Of a DNA stretch of 50,309 nt, positions 9,497 through 19,862 are shown in pieces. Under the pieces are notes generated by a model. The model searched no databases, was not told where the DNA came from, and saw only the letters and a list, made by a program, of their open reading frames with translations. The DNA comes from Actinophytocola sp. (GTDB lineage: Bacteria; Actinomycetota; Actinomycetes; Mycobacteriales; Pseudonocardiaceae): the NCBI GenBank assembly GCA_009377385.1, contig WHUD01000001.1, positions 1-50,309 on the forward strand, written 5' to 3'. Positions within the stretch are counted from its first letter, which is position 1. The number at the start of each line of letters is the position of its first letter. Both the position numbers and the translations under genes were made by a program.

Positions 9497-10150
9497 GTGT
9501 TCACCGGAATCGTCGAGGAGATCGGTGAGGTCATCGGCATCGAACAGGTGCCGAACGCCGCCCGGCTGAGCCTGTCAGGACCCCTGGTGACCACCGACGC
9601 GGAGCACGGCGACTCGATCGCGGTCAACGGCGTCTGCCTCACGGTGGTCGACGTCTCCGGCTCCACCTTCACGGTGGACGTCGTGCACGAGACGCTGGAG
9701 CGTTCCAGCCTGGCCAAGGTGCACGTCGGCGACGGCGTGAACCTGGAGCGCGCCGCCGCGGTCGGCGGCAGGCTCGGCGGGCACATCATGCAGGGCCACG
9801 TCGACGGCACCGGCACCTACCTCGCCCGCGACGGCTACGGCATGACGCGGTTCGCGCTGCCGAGGAACCTGTCCCGTTACGTCGTGGAGAAGGGCTCGAT
9901 CGCGGTGGACGGCGTGTCGCTGACGGTGGCGTCGGTGACCGACGATGAGTTCGCGGTCGCGCTGATCCCCACCACCCTCGAGATGACCAACCTGGGTACC
10001 AAGACACCAGGCGATCCGGTGAACCTGGAAGTCGACGTGCTTGCCAAGTACGTGGAACGGCTGATCGCGGCGCCCGCCGGGAATGCCAGCGCCCATCCCG
10101 GCGCTCAATCCGGTGGCGGCCCTGGCGATAATGTCGGCGAGAAGGAGTGA
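9497..10150 (+). CDS. ribE: Riboflavin synthase alpha chain
   Basis: This enzyme dismutates two 6,7-dimethyl-8-ribityllumazine molecules into riboflavin and the pyrimidine precursor. The product begins with the invariant MFTGIVEE and contains two lumazine-binding barrels: the first has [12 protein letters not shown] near residue 35, the second [12 protein letters not shown] near residue 135. The conserved [17 protein letters not shown] lies between them. About 25 Gly/Ala/Pro-rich residues extend past the usual end. The start follows an AGGAGG site nine bases after ribD, and the stop overlaps a GTG just before ribBA. Confidence 0.96.
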   Translation: MFTGIVEEIGEVIGIEQVPNAARLSLSGPLVTTDAEHGDSIAVNGVCLTVVDVSGSTFTVDVVHETLERSSLAKVHVGDGVNLERAAAVGGRLGGHIMQGHVDGTGTYLARDGYGMTRFALPRNLSRYVVEKGSIAVDGVSLTVASVTDDEFAVALIPTTLEMTNLGTKTPGDPVNLEVDVLAKYVERLIAAPAGNASAHPGAQSGGGPGDNVGEKE

Positions 10151-10152
10151 GC

Positions 10153-12430
<2,278 letters not shown>

Positions 12431-12461
12431 GCACGCGGTAGGGGCGCATCGGGCTTTCGCA

Positions 12462-12911
12462 TCAGAGCGCGACGATGCGCACCCGGTCGTCGAATCGCGT
12501 GAAGTCGCCGACGTTGAGGGTCACGAGGGCATCGACGCCGTGCGTCAGCATCGTGGCGACGATGTTCGCGTCATGCACTTGTTTGCCCCCGCGGTCGACC
12601 TCGGCGACAAGCTCGAGCAAGCGGGTATGGACCTTCTCGTTCTCAGCGAGCAGGCGCATGCGTTCCGCCAACGCCCTGACGTTGCCGACCGAGTCCGCCA
12701 GGCTGAGCCCCAGCCCGTTCCGCGCCTCGGGGCGCGTCGCTACCGAGAGGTACTCGCGCAAAATCTGACCGCTGGTGTACAAAGTCGTCCCACGCGCGGG
12801 CCATTCGTCCAGCGCGGCACGCGCGCGGGCGTGCTCCGCGCGGCCAGCGTCTGTGGCGGCGAGCAACACGTTGGTGTCGAGGACGATTCGGTCAGCCACC
12901 TTCGTCGTCAT
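12462..12911 (-). CDS. PIN-domain ribonuclease toxin (VapC family)
   Basis: PIN-domain toxins cleave RNA with magnesium. The fold is recognised from VLDTNVLLAATD at the N-terminus with the first catalytic Asp, a central Glu in REYLSVA, HDANIVATML with the third acid, and the final acidic residue near VGDFTRFDDRV. The 149-residue length is typical. The start lies inside the end of the upstream antitoxin gene (20-base overlap), the standard arrangement of vapBC. Its RNA target cannot be deduced. Confidence 0.88.
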   Translation of the reverse strand: MTTKVADRIVLDTNVLLAATDAGRAEHARARAALDEWPARGTTLYTSGQILREYLSVATRPEARNGLGLSLADSVGNVRALAERMRLLAENEKVHTRLLELVAEVDRGGKQVHDANIVATMLTHGVDALVTLNVGDFTRFDDRVRIVAL

Positions 12912-13122
12912 AGATGTCCTCTCGCCGCCAGGTTGCCTTCACGGATGTCGTCGTGGTGACCAACTGGATAGGGGCCGGTGCCTGGGCAGGCACGGGCTCT
13001 GCGGCGGCGTTCTCAAGGATCTCCAGCACCTCTTGCTGCATCGATCGACCATGCCGCTCCGCTCGTTCACGCAGCGCCGAGAGCGTGGACTCCGGCACGT
13101 TGCGGACGTGGATGGCAGGCAT
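12892..13122 (-). CDS. FitA/VapB-type ribbon-helix-helix antitoxin
   Basis: The 76-residue protein begins with a ribbon-helix-helix DNA-binding motif, MPAIHVRNVPESTLSALRERAERHGRSMQQEVLEILENA in outline: a beta strand, then two helices with the AERHGRSMQQEV pattern typical of FitA-like antitoxins. Its C-terminal tail (about residues 45-76) is rich in Pro/Ala and acidic residues and would wrap the PIN toxin encoded next. It probably autorepresses by binding the palindrome immediately upstream. The start at 13122 has no clean Shine-Dalgarno sequence. Confidence 0.87.
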   Translation of the reverse strand: MPAIHVRNVPESTLSALRERAERHGRSMQQEVLEILENAAAEPVPAQAPAPIQLVTTTTSVKATWRREDIYDDEGG

Positions 13123-13132
13123 GCCTTCATGG

Positions 13133-13158
13133 TAGCGCTAGCGCTAGCACTAGGCTAG
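13133..13158 (-). promoter_or_regulatory. Palindromic operator/promoter of the vapBC pair
   Basis: TAGCGCTAGCGCTA at 13133-13146 is a perfect 14-base palindrome built from TAGCGC units, followed by CACTAGGCTAG with further TAG/CTAG half-sites. It ends ten bases upstream of the antitoxin start on the minus strand. Ribbon-helix-helix antitoxins bind such short inverted repeats, so it is the expected autoregulatory site. TANNNT-like hexamers within it could serve as the -10. Confidence 0.6.
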
Positions 13159-13198
13159 TTGCGGGCAGCTGGGGCAGGGTTCGCCGCCCAGGGCATGT

Positions 13199-13996
13199 TC
13201 ACACCGCCAGGTCCGCCACCACAGGGGCGTGGTCGGACACGCCGGTGCCCTTGCGCTCGTCGCGGTCGACGTAGCAGTCCGTGACCGCCGTCGTGAAGGC
13301 GGGATTGCCGTACACCAGGTCGATCCGCATGCCGTTGTTGTTCGGGAACGCGAGCTGGCGGTAGTCCCAGTAGGTGTACGGATGGTCGTGCTTCAACGCG
13401 CGCGGGAACACGTCCGTGAGCCCGGCCTCCCGCAACGCGGCCAGCGCGGTGCGCTCCGGCTCGGTCACGTGGGTGCTCTCCGCGAACCGGCTCACGTCCC
13501 ACACGTCGTCGTCGGTTGGCGCGACGTTGAAGTCCCCGAGCACGGCGAACGGACGCGCGTCGGCTAGCTCAGCAACCGCCGTGGCGCGCAGCGCCTCGAG
13601 CCAGCGGAGCTTGTACTCGTAGTGCGGGTGCGACGGCTCGCGGCCGTTGGGGACGTACACCGACCACACCCGCACGCCGTCGCAGGTCGCGCCGATCGCG
13701 CGCGGCTCCGTGGTCTCGAACAGCGCGCCGTCGGCCAGGTAGCCGGGCTCATCGGTCAGCCCCCGCGTCACATCCGCGAACCCCACCCTGGACAGGATCG
13801 CGACGCCGTTCCACCGTCCGGTGCCGTGCGCGGCGATGTCGTAGCCCAGCTCGGCGACCTCAGCGGCCGGGAACGCCTCAGTTGCGCACTTGGTCTCCTG
13901 CAGGCACAGCACGTCCGGCTTGGCCCGTTCCAGCCACCCGAGCAGCCGGGGCAGCCGGGGCCGCACCGAGTTCACGTTCCACGTAGCGATCCGCAC
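13199..13996 (-). CDS. xthA: Exodeoxyribonuclease III (AP endonuclease)
   Basis: The enzyme cleaves DNA at abasic sites and removes 3' blocking groups in base excision repair. All endonuclease/exonuclease/phosphatase-family motifs are visible: MRIATWNVNSVRPRLPRLLGW, CLQETK with the metal-binding Glu, VYVPNG, GDFNVAPTDDDVWD with the catalytic Asp/Asn, YTYWDYR, RIDLVYGN and the terminal SDHAPVVADL. The 265-residue length is normal. It stands between the toxin-antitoxin pair and the MDMPI-type gene on the minus strand, only 13 bases after the latter. Confidence 0.95.
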   Translation of the reverse strand: MRIATWNVNSVRPRLPRLLGWLERAKPDVLCLQETKCATEAFPAAEVAELGYDIAAHGTGRWNGVAILSRVGFADVTRGLTDEPGYLADGALFETTEPRAIGATCDGVRVWSVYVPNGREPSHPHYEYKLRWLEALRATAVAELADARPFAVLGDFNVAPTDDDVWDVSRFAESTHVTEPERTALAALREAGLTDVFPRALKHDHPYTYWDYRQLAFPNNNGMRIDLVYGNPAFTTAVTDCYVDRDERKGTGVSDHAPVVADLAV

Positions 13997-14009
13997 GATC
14001 CGACCCTAA

Positions 14010-14801
14010 CTACCGGCTCCACCGCACCCGCACCAGATCGGGCCATGCCCGCAGCGCGTCGGCGTCCCCGATGGTCGCCAGCGCATCGAGCGGGCGACGG
14101 TTCCACAGCGCGAGGTAGACATCCTCCGCGCTGCCGCGCACGGTGACGTCCGCCCCGCCAACGGCACCACTCGCGGGCAGATCCGTCACTCGTTCGGTGA
14201 CGACCGGCTCGGTGCTGACCCGCAGCAGCCAGCCCACCCCGGTGTCGCTGGCATGCAGCGCGATGGTGACCGGCGCGTCGCTGCGGAGCTTGCCGGAGCG
14301 GCGGACGACGAACCCGGTCACCAGCTCGTCGATCCCGTCGGTGGCGACGGCGGGGTCCACCGGGGTCGGGCCGTCCGCCGCCAGTTCGACGTCGACGCCG
14401 TGCATCGTGGTCTCGTGCGTCTGCCTGCGGGCCCAGAACACCAGCGGTGACGGCGCAGGCAGGAACGACCAGCACTCCAGCTCGGCAGGCGCCGACTCGA
14501 TGGCGTTAATCAGCGCGGCGTGGCCCTCCCGGAACCAGTCAAGCAGCGCGTCGTCCGCCGGGCGGCGGTCGGCGTCGCGGTGCGGGTCAGCGCCGGGCTC
14601 GACCGCCTCGCCGGGCGAGGTCAGCGCCTCCCGCACGTGGCGGGTGGCCCAGCGGTGCACTCCGCTGGTGTGGAAGACGAGGTCGCGCACCGTCCAGTCC
14701 GGGCAGCTCGGCACCGCCGCGTCGAAATCCGCCCGCTCGACGGCCGAGACCAGCCGCTCGCCCGCGTCGCGCAGCGCGGCGACGTACTCCGGTATCTCCA
14801 T
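14010..14801 (-). CDS. Maleylpyruvate isomerase/DinB-family, probably mycothiol-dependent
   Basis: The 263-residue product matches the actinobacterial family with an MDMPI/DinB-like four-helix N-terminal domain. It begins MEIPEYVAALRDAGERLV and shows VPSCPDWTVRDLVFHTSGVHRW with the family W-x-x-x-D-L-x-x-H metal-site pattern; further histidines occur in RRQTHETTMHGVDVELA. The C-terminal part, from about residue 180, is the small MDMPI C-terminal domain. Members use mycothiol as cofactor where studied, but this substrate is unknown. The start at 14801 is preferred over an upstream in-frame start because homology-like sequence begins there. Confidence 0.8.
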   Translation of the reverse strand: MEIPEYVAALRDAGERLVSAVERADFDAAVPSCPDWTVRDLVFHTSGVHRWATRHVREALTSPGEAVEPGADPHRDADRRPADDALLDWFREGHAALINAIESAPAELECWSFLPAPSPLVFWARRQTHETTMHGVDVELAADGPTPVDPAVATDGIDELVTGFVVRRSGKLRSDAPVTIALHASDTGVGWLLRVSTEPVVTERVTDLPASGAVGGADVTVRGSAEDVYLALWNRRPLDALATIGDADALRAWPDLVRVRWSR

Positions 14802-14814
14802 GCTTGGCAAGCAT
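14800..14814. promoter_or_regulatory. Palindrome at the MDMPI-type gene start
   Basis: ATGCTTGGCAAGCAT is a 6-3-6 inverted repeat whose left end overlaps the ATG of the minus-strand gene starting at 14801. It could be an operator, but with a single instance this is only a suggestion. Confidence 0.3.
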
Positions 14815-14892
14815 GCCAGAGCCCACCGACGGTTCCGGTTCGGCCTGCGGAGCGTGATCGGGTGGGGGCGGTATGCGGTCGGTGCCCCGACG

Positions 14893-14898
14893 TAGGCT
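14893..14898 (+). promoter_or_regulatory. Putative -10 element of leaderless uvrC
   Basis: TAGGCT ends seven bases before the uvrC GTG at 14905, and no Shine-Dalgarno sequence intervenes. Transcription would start at or next to the start codon. Confidence 0.5.
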
Positions 14899-14904
14899 GG
14901 TGCC

Positions 14905-16926
14905 GTGGCTGACCTGTCCACTACTCGTCATGCGTCCCTGTCCCGTGGGGCGTCGCGCAACGGCTCGTTCCGCCCGTCGCCGGGAAGCATCCCTGACGCG
15001 CCGGGCGTGTACAAGTTCCGCGACGCCGACCGCAGGGTGATCTACGTCGGCAAGGCGAAGAGCCTGCGCAGCAGGCTCAGCAGCTACTTCGCCGACCCCA
15101 CCGGGCTGCACCCGAGAACGCGGCAGATGGTCAGCACGGCGGCCGACGTCGAGTGGACCGTTGTCACCACCGAGGTCGAGGCGCTCCAGCTGGAGTACAA
15201 CTGGATCAAGGAGTTCGACCCCCGGTTCAACGTCCGCTACCGCGACGACAAGTCGTACCCCGTGCTCGCGGTGACGCTGAACGAGGAATTCCCCCGCCCG
15301 CATGTCTACCGGGGGCCACGCAAGAAAGGCGTGCGCTACTTCGGCCCTTACGCGCACGCCTGGGCGATCCGCGAGACTCTCGACCTGCTGCTGCGGGTGT
15401 TCCCGGCCCGCACCTGCTCCAATGGCGTGTTCCGCAGGCACAAGCAGATCGGACGCCCCTGCCTGCTCGGCTACATCGACAAGTGCGCCGCGCCCTGCGT
15501 CGGCGAGGTGAGCCCGGAACGGCACCGGGAGATCGTCGAGCAGCTGTGCGACTTCCTCGCGGGGCGCACCGAGAGCATGGTGCGCGACCTGGAGCGGGAG
15601 ATGACCGCAGCGTCCGAGTCGCTTGACTTCGAGCGTGCCGCCCGGTTGCGGGACGACATCGCCGCGCTGCGCAGGGCGATGGAGAAGCAGGCCGTGGTGT
15701 TCTCCGACGGCACAGACGCCGACGTCGTCGCGTTCGCGCACGACGAGCTGGAAGCGGCGGTCCAGGTCTTCCACGTGCGCGGTGGCAGGGTGCGCGGCCA
15801 GCGCGGCTGGGTGGTCGACCGCGACGAGGCGCCTGAGGAGACGACCGGCACCGACGCGGTCCGCGCGCAGTTGGTGGAGCAGTTCCTCGCCCAGTTCTAC
15901 GGCGAGCAGGCCGAGCTGGCAGCCCAGGCCGAGGGCAGCGGTCCGCCGGTGCCGCGCGAGGTGCTGGTCCCCGCGTTGCCGGACGACGCCGATGCCGTTG
16001 CGGAGTGGCTGTCCGGGCTGCGCGGCTCGAAGGTGCGACTGCGGGTGCCGCAGCGCGGCGACAAGCGCGCGCTGGCCGAGACGGTGGAGCGCAACGCGAA
16101 GGAGGCGCTGACGCAGCACAAGCTCCGCAGGGCGTCCGACCTCACGTCCCGCTCCGCCGCGCTGAACGAGCTGCAGGACCTGCTCGGCCTCGACACCGCC
16201 CCGCTGCGGATCGAGTGCGTCGACATCAGCCACATCCAGGGCTCGGACGTCGTCGCGTCGCTGGTGGTCTTCGAAGACGGCATTCCGCGCAAGTCGGAGT
16301 ACCGCCGGTTCGCGATCAAGGAGGCGGCGGAGAAGGGCGACGTCGCCTCGATCGCCGAGGTGGTGCGCCGCCGCTTCGCCCGGTACCTCGCGGAGGCGGA
16401 GGGAGCCGAGACGTCGGACACCACCGACGCCCCTGAGCCGCCGGACCCCAAGCAGCGCAAGTTCGCCTACCCGCCGAACCTGCTCGTCGTGGACGGCGCC
16501 GGCCCGCAGGCCACGGCAGCCGCAGACGTCCTCGGCGACCTCGGCATCACCGACATCGCCGTGATCGGCCTCGCCAAACGGCTGGAGGAGGTGTGGCTGC
16601 CCGCAGACGAGTTCCCGGTCATACTGCCGCGTACCGCCGATGCGCTGTACCTGCTGCAGCGGGTGCGCGACGAGGCCCACCGGTTCGCGATCCGGTATCA
16701 CAGGGACAAACGGGCCAAGCGCGTGCGAGCATCAGAACTCGACGCCGTGCCGGGGCTGGGGAAGGCCCGCAAGGCCGCGCTGATCAAGCACTTCGGCTCG
16801 GTCAAGAAGCTCAAGCAGGCACGGGTCGACGACATCGCCGATGTCAAGGGATTCGGCCGGACCACAGCGGAAACGGTCTACGCGGCGCTGCACGGCACGC
16901 CACAGGACAAGGACGGACAACAGTGA
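14905..16926 (+). CDS. uvrC: Excinuclease ABC subunit C
   Basis: UvrC makes the two incisions of nucleotide excision repair with UvrB. The domains in order are GIY-YIG nuclease ([20 protein letters not shown], residues about 31-50), the cysteine-containing region ending [11 protein letters not shown], the UVR motif that binds UvrB ([16 protein letters not shown], about residue 235), the RNase H-like endonuclease domain ([20 protein letters not shown], with catalytic Asp in DISH), and two helix-hairpin-helix motifs at the C-terminus ([12 protein letters not shown] and [10 protein letters not shown]). At 673 residues it is full length. The GTG at 14905 may be leaderless. Confidence 0.97.
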   Translation: MADLSTTRHASLSRGASRNGSFRPSPGSIPDAPGVYKFRDADRRVIYVGKAKSLRSRLSSYFADPTGLHPRTRQMVSTAADVEWTVVTTEVEALQLEYNWIKEFDPRFNVRYRDDKSYPVLAVTLNEEFPRPHVYRGPRKKGVRYFGPYAHAWAIRETLDLLLRVFPARTCSNGVFRRHKQIGRPCLLGYIDKCAAPCVGEVSPERHREIVEQLCDFLAGRTESMVRDLEREMTAASESLDFERAARLRDDIAALRRAMEKQAVVFSDGTDADVVAFAHDELEAAVQVFHVRGGRVRGQRGWVVDRDEAPEETTGTDAVRAQLVEQFLAQFYGEQAELAAQAEGSGPPVPREVLVPALPDDADAVAEWLSGLRGSKVRLRVPQRGDKRALAETVERNAKEALTQHKLRRASDLTSRSAALNELQDLLGLDTAPLRIECVDISHIQGSDVVASLVVFEDGIPRKSEYRRFAIKEAAEKGDVASIAEVVRRRFARYLAEAEGAETSDTTDAPEPPDPKQRKFAYPPNLLVVDGAGPQATAAADVLGDLGITDIAVIGLAKRLEEVWLPADEFPVILPRTADALYLLQRVRDEAHRFAIRYHRDKRAKRVRASELDAVPGLGKARKAALIKHFGSVKKLKQARVDDIADVKGFGRTTAETVYAALHGTPQDKDGQQ

Positions 16927-17825
16927 ACATGAGCCAGAACAGCACGCAGGGCGACGGCTCTGGCATGGAGGTCGCGGTCGTCACCGGGCTGTCAGGGGCG
17001 GGGCGCAGCACGGCGGCGAAGTGCCTTGAAGATCTCGGCTGGTTCGTCGTCGACAACCTGCCGCCCGAGCTGATCATCACGATGGTGGAGCTCGGCGCGC
17101 AGGCACGCGGCGCGATCACCAAGGTCGCCGTCGTGATGGACGTCCGATCGCGGGCGTTCACCGACGACCTCTCCGCCGTGATCAAGGAGCTGGACGCGCA
17201 GGGCTACAAGCCGCGCGTGCTGTTCCTCGAAGCGACAGACGAGGTGCTGATCAGGCGGTTCGAGCAGGTGCGGCGCACTCACCCGATGCAGGGCGACGGC
17301 AGGCTGTCGGACGGCATCGTCGCGGAACGCACGCTGCTCGCGCCGCTGCGCGACGAGGCGGACCTGGTGCTTGAGACGTCCTCGCTGTCGGTCCACGACC
17401 TGCGCGCCAAGATCGAGGAGACCTTCGGCAGCGAGGCGAGCCTGCGCACCAAGATCACCGTGCTGTCGTTCGGCTACAAGTACGGCCTGCCGATGGACGC
17501 CGACCTCGTCGTGGACGTCCGGTTCCTGCCGAACCCGTTCTGGATCCCCGAGCTTCGCGACTTCACCGGACTCGACACAGAGGTGAGCAACTACGTGCTC
17601 ACCCAAGAGGGTGCGGAGGACTTCCTCACCCGCTACCAGGAGCTGCTGCGGATCGTCGGGGCGGGCTACCGCAGAGAGGGCAAGCGCTACCTGACGCTCG
17701 CGGTCGGCTGCACCGGCGGCAAGCACCGCAGCGTCGCGATGTCGGAGGACCTCGCCCGGCGGCTCTCGGCCGAGGACGACTCGCTGTCGGTCAAGGTCGT
17801 GCACCGGGACTTGGGCCGTGAGTAG
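16923..17825 (+). CDS. rapZ: RNase adapter protein RapZ (nucleotide-binding)
   Basis: The family binds nucleotides and UDP/glucosamine-phosphate signals; in E. coli it directs RNase E to the small RNA GlmZ, but the actinobacterial role is less defined. The P-loop reads [20 protein letters not shown] near the N-terminus, followed by [12 protein letters not shown]. The C-terminal domain carries [26 protein letters not shown] and the terminal [11 protein letters not shown]-type motif (here [13 protein letters not shown]). The GTG at 16923 overlaps the uvrC stop; an ATG at 16929 is an alternative. It is part of the conserved uvrC-rapZ-yvcK-whiA cluster. Confidence 0.95.
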   Translation: MNMSQNSTQGDGSGMEVAVVTGLSGAGRSTAAKCLEDLGWFVVDNLPPELIITMVELGAQARGAITKVAVVMDVRSRAFTDDLSAVIKELDAQGYKPRVLFLEATDEVLIRRFEQVRRTHPMQGDGRLSDGIVAERTLLAPLRDEADLVLETSSLSVHDLRAKIEETFGSEASLRTKITVLSFGYKYGLPMDADLVVDVRFLPNPFWIPELRDFTGLDTEVSNYVLTQEGAEDFLTRYQELLRIVGAGYRREGKRYLTLAVGCTGGKHRSVAMSEDLARRLSAEDDSLSVKVVHRDLGRE

Positions 17826-18804
17826 GGAAGACGCGAACCGCCCGCTGCGCGCGGTCGCACTCGGCGGCGGGCACGGCCTGCACGCCACGCTGTGCGCGCT
17901 GCGGCAGCTGACCCCGGACGTCACGGCCGTGGTGACCGTCGCGGACGACGGCGGCTCATCCGGCAGGCTGCGCAGCGAACTGGGCGTGCTCCCGCCGGGT
18001 GATCTTCGGCAGGCGTTGTCCGCGCTCGCGACGGCGGAGGACGGTGACGCGCTGTGGGCGCGGGTGTTCCAGCGCCGGTTCGGCGGCAGCGGCGCGCTCG
18101 CGGGCCACGCGGTGGGAAACCTGCTGCTCGCCGGGCTGTTCGAGGAGGTGGACGACCCGGTGCGGGCGCTCGACGAAGCCTGCGCGCTGCTGGGAATCTC
18201 CGGGCGCGTGCTGCCGATGTCGACCGACCCGCTGTGCATCGAGGCCGAGGTGTCCGGGCTCAACGGTTCCGACGAGCCGAGCACCATCCGGGGGCAGGTC
18301 GCGGTCGCGAGCACACCCGGCAGGGTGAGACGAATCTCGCTACACAACGCCCGGAACCGGGACGTCGCGCCGCAGGCCTGCGCCGCAGCGGTCGACTCGG
18401 TGCTCGACGCGGACGTCGTCGTTCTCGGTCCTGGATCCTGGTTCACCAGCGTGCTGGTGCACCTGATGTTGCCCGGCCTGCGCGATGCGCTGGTCCGTAC
18501 GGCGGCGCGTAAGGTGGTTGTGCTGAATCTGGTGCCGCAGCCGGGGGAGACGGCTGGGTACTCGCCGGAACAGCACGTCGACGTGCTCCGCGCGCAGGCT
18601 CCCGAGTTGCGGGTGGACGCGGTGATCGCCGATCGTGGGTCGGTTCCCGCTCCCACACGGCTATACCGCGCCGCCGACGAGATCGGGGCGCGGGCGGTGC
18701 TCGCCGACGTGGCCGACCCGAGCGTGTCCGGCAGGCACGCTCCGGATGCGCTCGCGGCGAGTGTGCGAGAGGCTTTCGGGATTCACGGGGCGCCAGGCGC
18801 GTAA
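17818..18804 (+). CDS. yvcK: YvcK/CofD-like UDP-GlcNAc-binding protein
   Basis: YvcK-family proteins bind UDP-N-acetylglucosamine and are needed for normal morphology or growth on gluconeogenic carbon. The product is 328 residues, with the nucleotide-binding start ALGGGHGLHATLCALRQL, the VTVADDGGSSGRLRSELG motif and PPGDLRQALSAL, then the mid-region FGGSGALAGHAVGNLLLAGL and the VVLGPGSWFTSVLVHLM signature. Function in this organism is inferred from the family. The GTG overlaps the rapZ end by eight bases. Confidence 0.93.
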   Translation: MSREDANRPLRAVALGGGHGLHATLCALRQLTPDVTAVVTVADDGGSSGRLRSELGVLPPGDLRQALSALATAEDGDALWARVFQRRFGGSGALAGHAVGNLLLAGLFEEVDDPVRALDEACALLGISGRVLPMSTDPLCIEAEVSGLNGSDEPSTIRGQVAVASTPGRVRRISLHNARNRDVAPQACAAAVDSVLDADVVVLGPGSWFTSVLVHLMLPGLRDALVRTAARKVVVLNLVPQPGETAGYSPEQHVDVLRAQAPELRVDAVIADRGSVPAPTRLYRAADEIGARAVLADVADPSVSGRHAPDALAASVREAFGIHGAPGA

Positions 18805-18853
18805 CGCGCAGCGGCAACATCCGAAAGGGTGAGCGAAAGGAAGTGGAGGGGCT

Positions 18854-19840
18854 ATGGCGATGACCGCCGCCGTCAAGGACGAGCTGAGCAGGCTGGAGTT
18901 CACCAAGATCGGGCCGAGGCGTTCCGAGGTGGCGTCGATGTTGCGATTCGCGGGTGGCCTGCACATCGTGAGCGGCAGGGTGGTCGTCGAGGCCGAGCTG
19001 GACACCGGCTCGGTCGCGCGCAGGCTGCGCAAGGAGATCCACGAGCTGTACGGGCATCAGTCCGACGTCCACGTCATCTCGTCGAGCGGCCTGCGCAAGG
19101 GCACCCGGTACGTCGTGCGCGTCGTCAAGGACGGCGAGGGCCTTGCGCGGCAGACCGGACTGATCGACCAGCGAGGGCGGCCGGTGCGTGGCCTGCCCGC
19201 CGCCGTCGTCTCCGGCGGAATCGCCGACGCCGAGGCGGCATGGCGCGGCGCCTTCCTCGCGCACGGTTCGCTCACCGAGCCGGGTCGCTCGTCGTCGCTT
19301 GAGATCACCTGCCCAGGGCCGGAGGCGGCGCTAGCGCTGGTCGGCGCGGCGCGCCGGATCGGCATCCAGGCGAAGTCACGCGAAGTCAGGGGAACGGACC
19401 GGGTCGTCGTCCGCGACGGGGACGCCATCGGCGTGCTGTTGACCAGGCTCGGTGCGCACACCAGTGTGCTGCGCTGGGAGGAGCACCGGATGCGCCGCGA
19501 GGTGCGGGCGACGGCGAACCGGCTGGCGAACTTCGACGACGCGAACCTGCGGCGGTCCGCGCGGGCGGCGGTCGCCGCGGCGGCAAGGGTGGAGCGCGCG
19601 ATGGACATCCTCGGCGAGAGCGCCCCCGAGCACCTGTTGTCCGCTGGCAGGCTTCGGCTGTCGAACCGGCAGTCGTCGCTCGAGGAGCTTGGCCAGCTCG
19701 CCGACCCGCCGATGACCAAGGACGCTGTGGCAGGCCGGATCCGCAGGTTGCTCGCACTGGCGGACAAGCGCGCCAAGGATCTGGGCATCCCGGACACCGA
19801 GTCCGCCGTCACCGAGGAGATGCTCGAAGCCGAAGCGTGA
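18854..19840 (+). CDS. whiA: Sporulation/cell-division transcription regulator WhiA
   Basis: WhiA has an N-terminal LAGLIDADG-like fold without nuclease activity and a C-terminal helix-turn-helix, and controls division genes (with WhiB in Streptomyces). The product shows the family start [16 protein letters not shown], the sequence [19 protein letters not shown], the [18 protein letters not shown] linker and the C-terminal [23 protein letters not shown]-type segment (here [10 protein letters not shown]). The 328-residue length is standard. It follows yvcK by 49 bases, with AGGAAGTGGAGGGG upstream of the ATG. Confidence 0.96.
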   Translation: MAMTAAVKDELSRLEFTKIGPRRSEVASMLRFAGGLHIVSGRVVVEAELDTGSVARRLRKEIHELYGHQSDVHVISSSGLRKGTRYVVRVVKDGEGLARQTGLIDQRGRPVRGLPAAVVSGGIADAEAAWRGAFLAHGSLTEPGRSSSLEITCPGPEAALALVGAARRIGIQAKSREVRGTDRVVVRDGDAIGVLLTRLGAHTSVLRWEEHRMRREVRATANRLANFDDANLRRSARAAVAAAARVERAMDILGESAPEHLLSAGRLRLSNRQSSLEELGQLADPPMTKDAVAGRIRRLLALADKRAKDLGIPDTESAVTEEMLEAEA

Positions 19841-19862
19841 CGGCCGGTCACCACCGGTAACG

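Noticed and set aside
9400-9500. FMN riboswitch for the rib genes
   Set aside because: ribD starts on the rpe stop and ribE follows ribD by nine bases, leaving no space for an aptamer; none of its conserved segments is seen upstream of rpe either.
12600-12620. GCTCGAGCAAGCGGGTATGG in the toxin gene as another copy of the acs/copA palindrome
   Set aside because: The left arm of the palindrome is missing and only the right side agrees, so it is most likely chance.
14587-16701. 704-codon minus-strand frame across uvrC
   Set aside because: All UvrC domains are intact on the plus strand in the same interval; the antisense translation has no family features.
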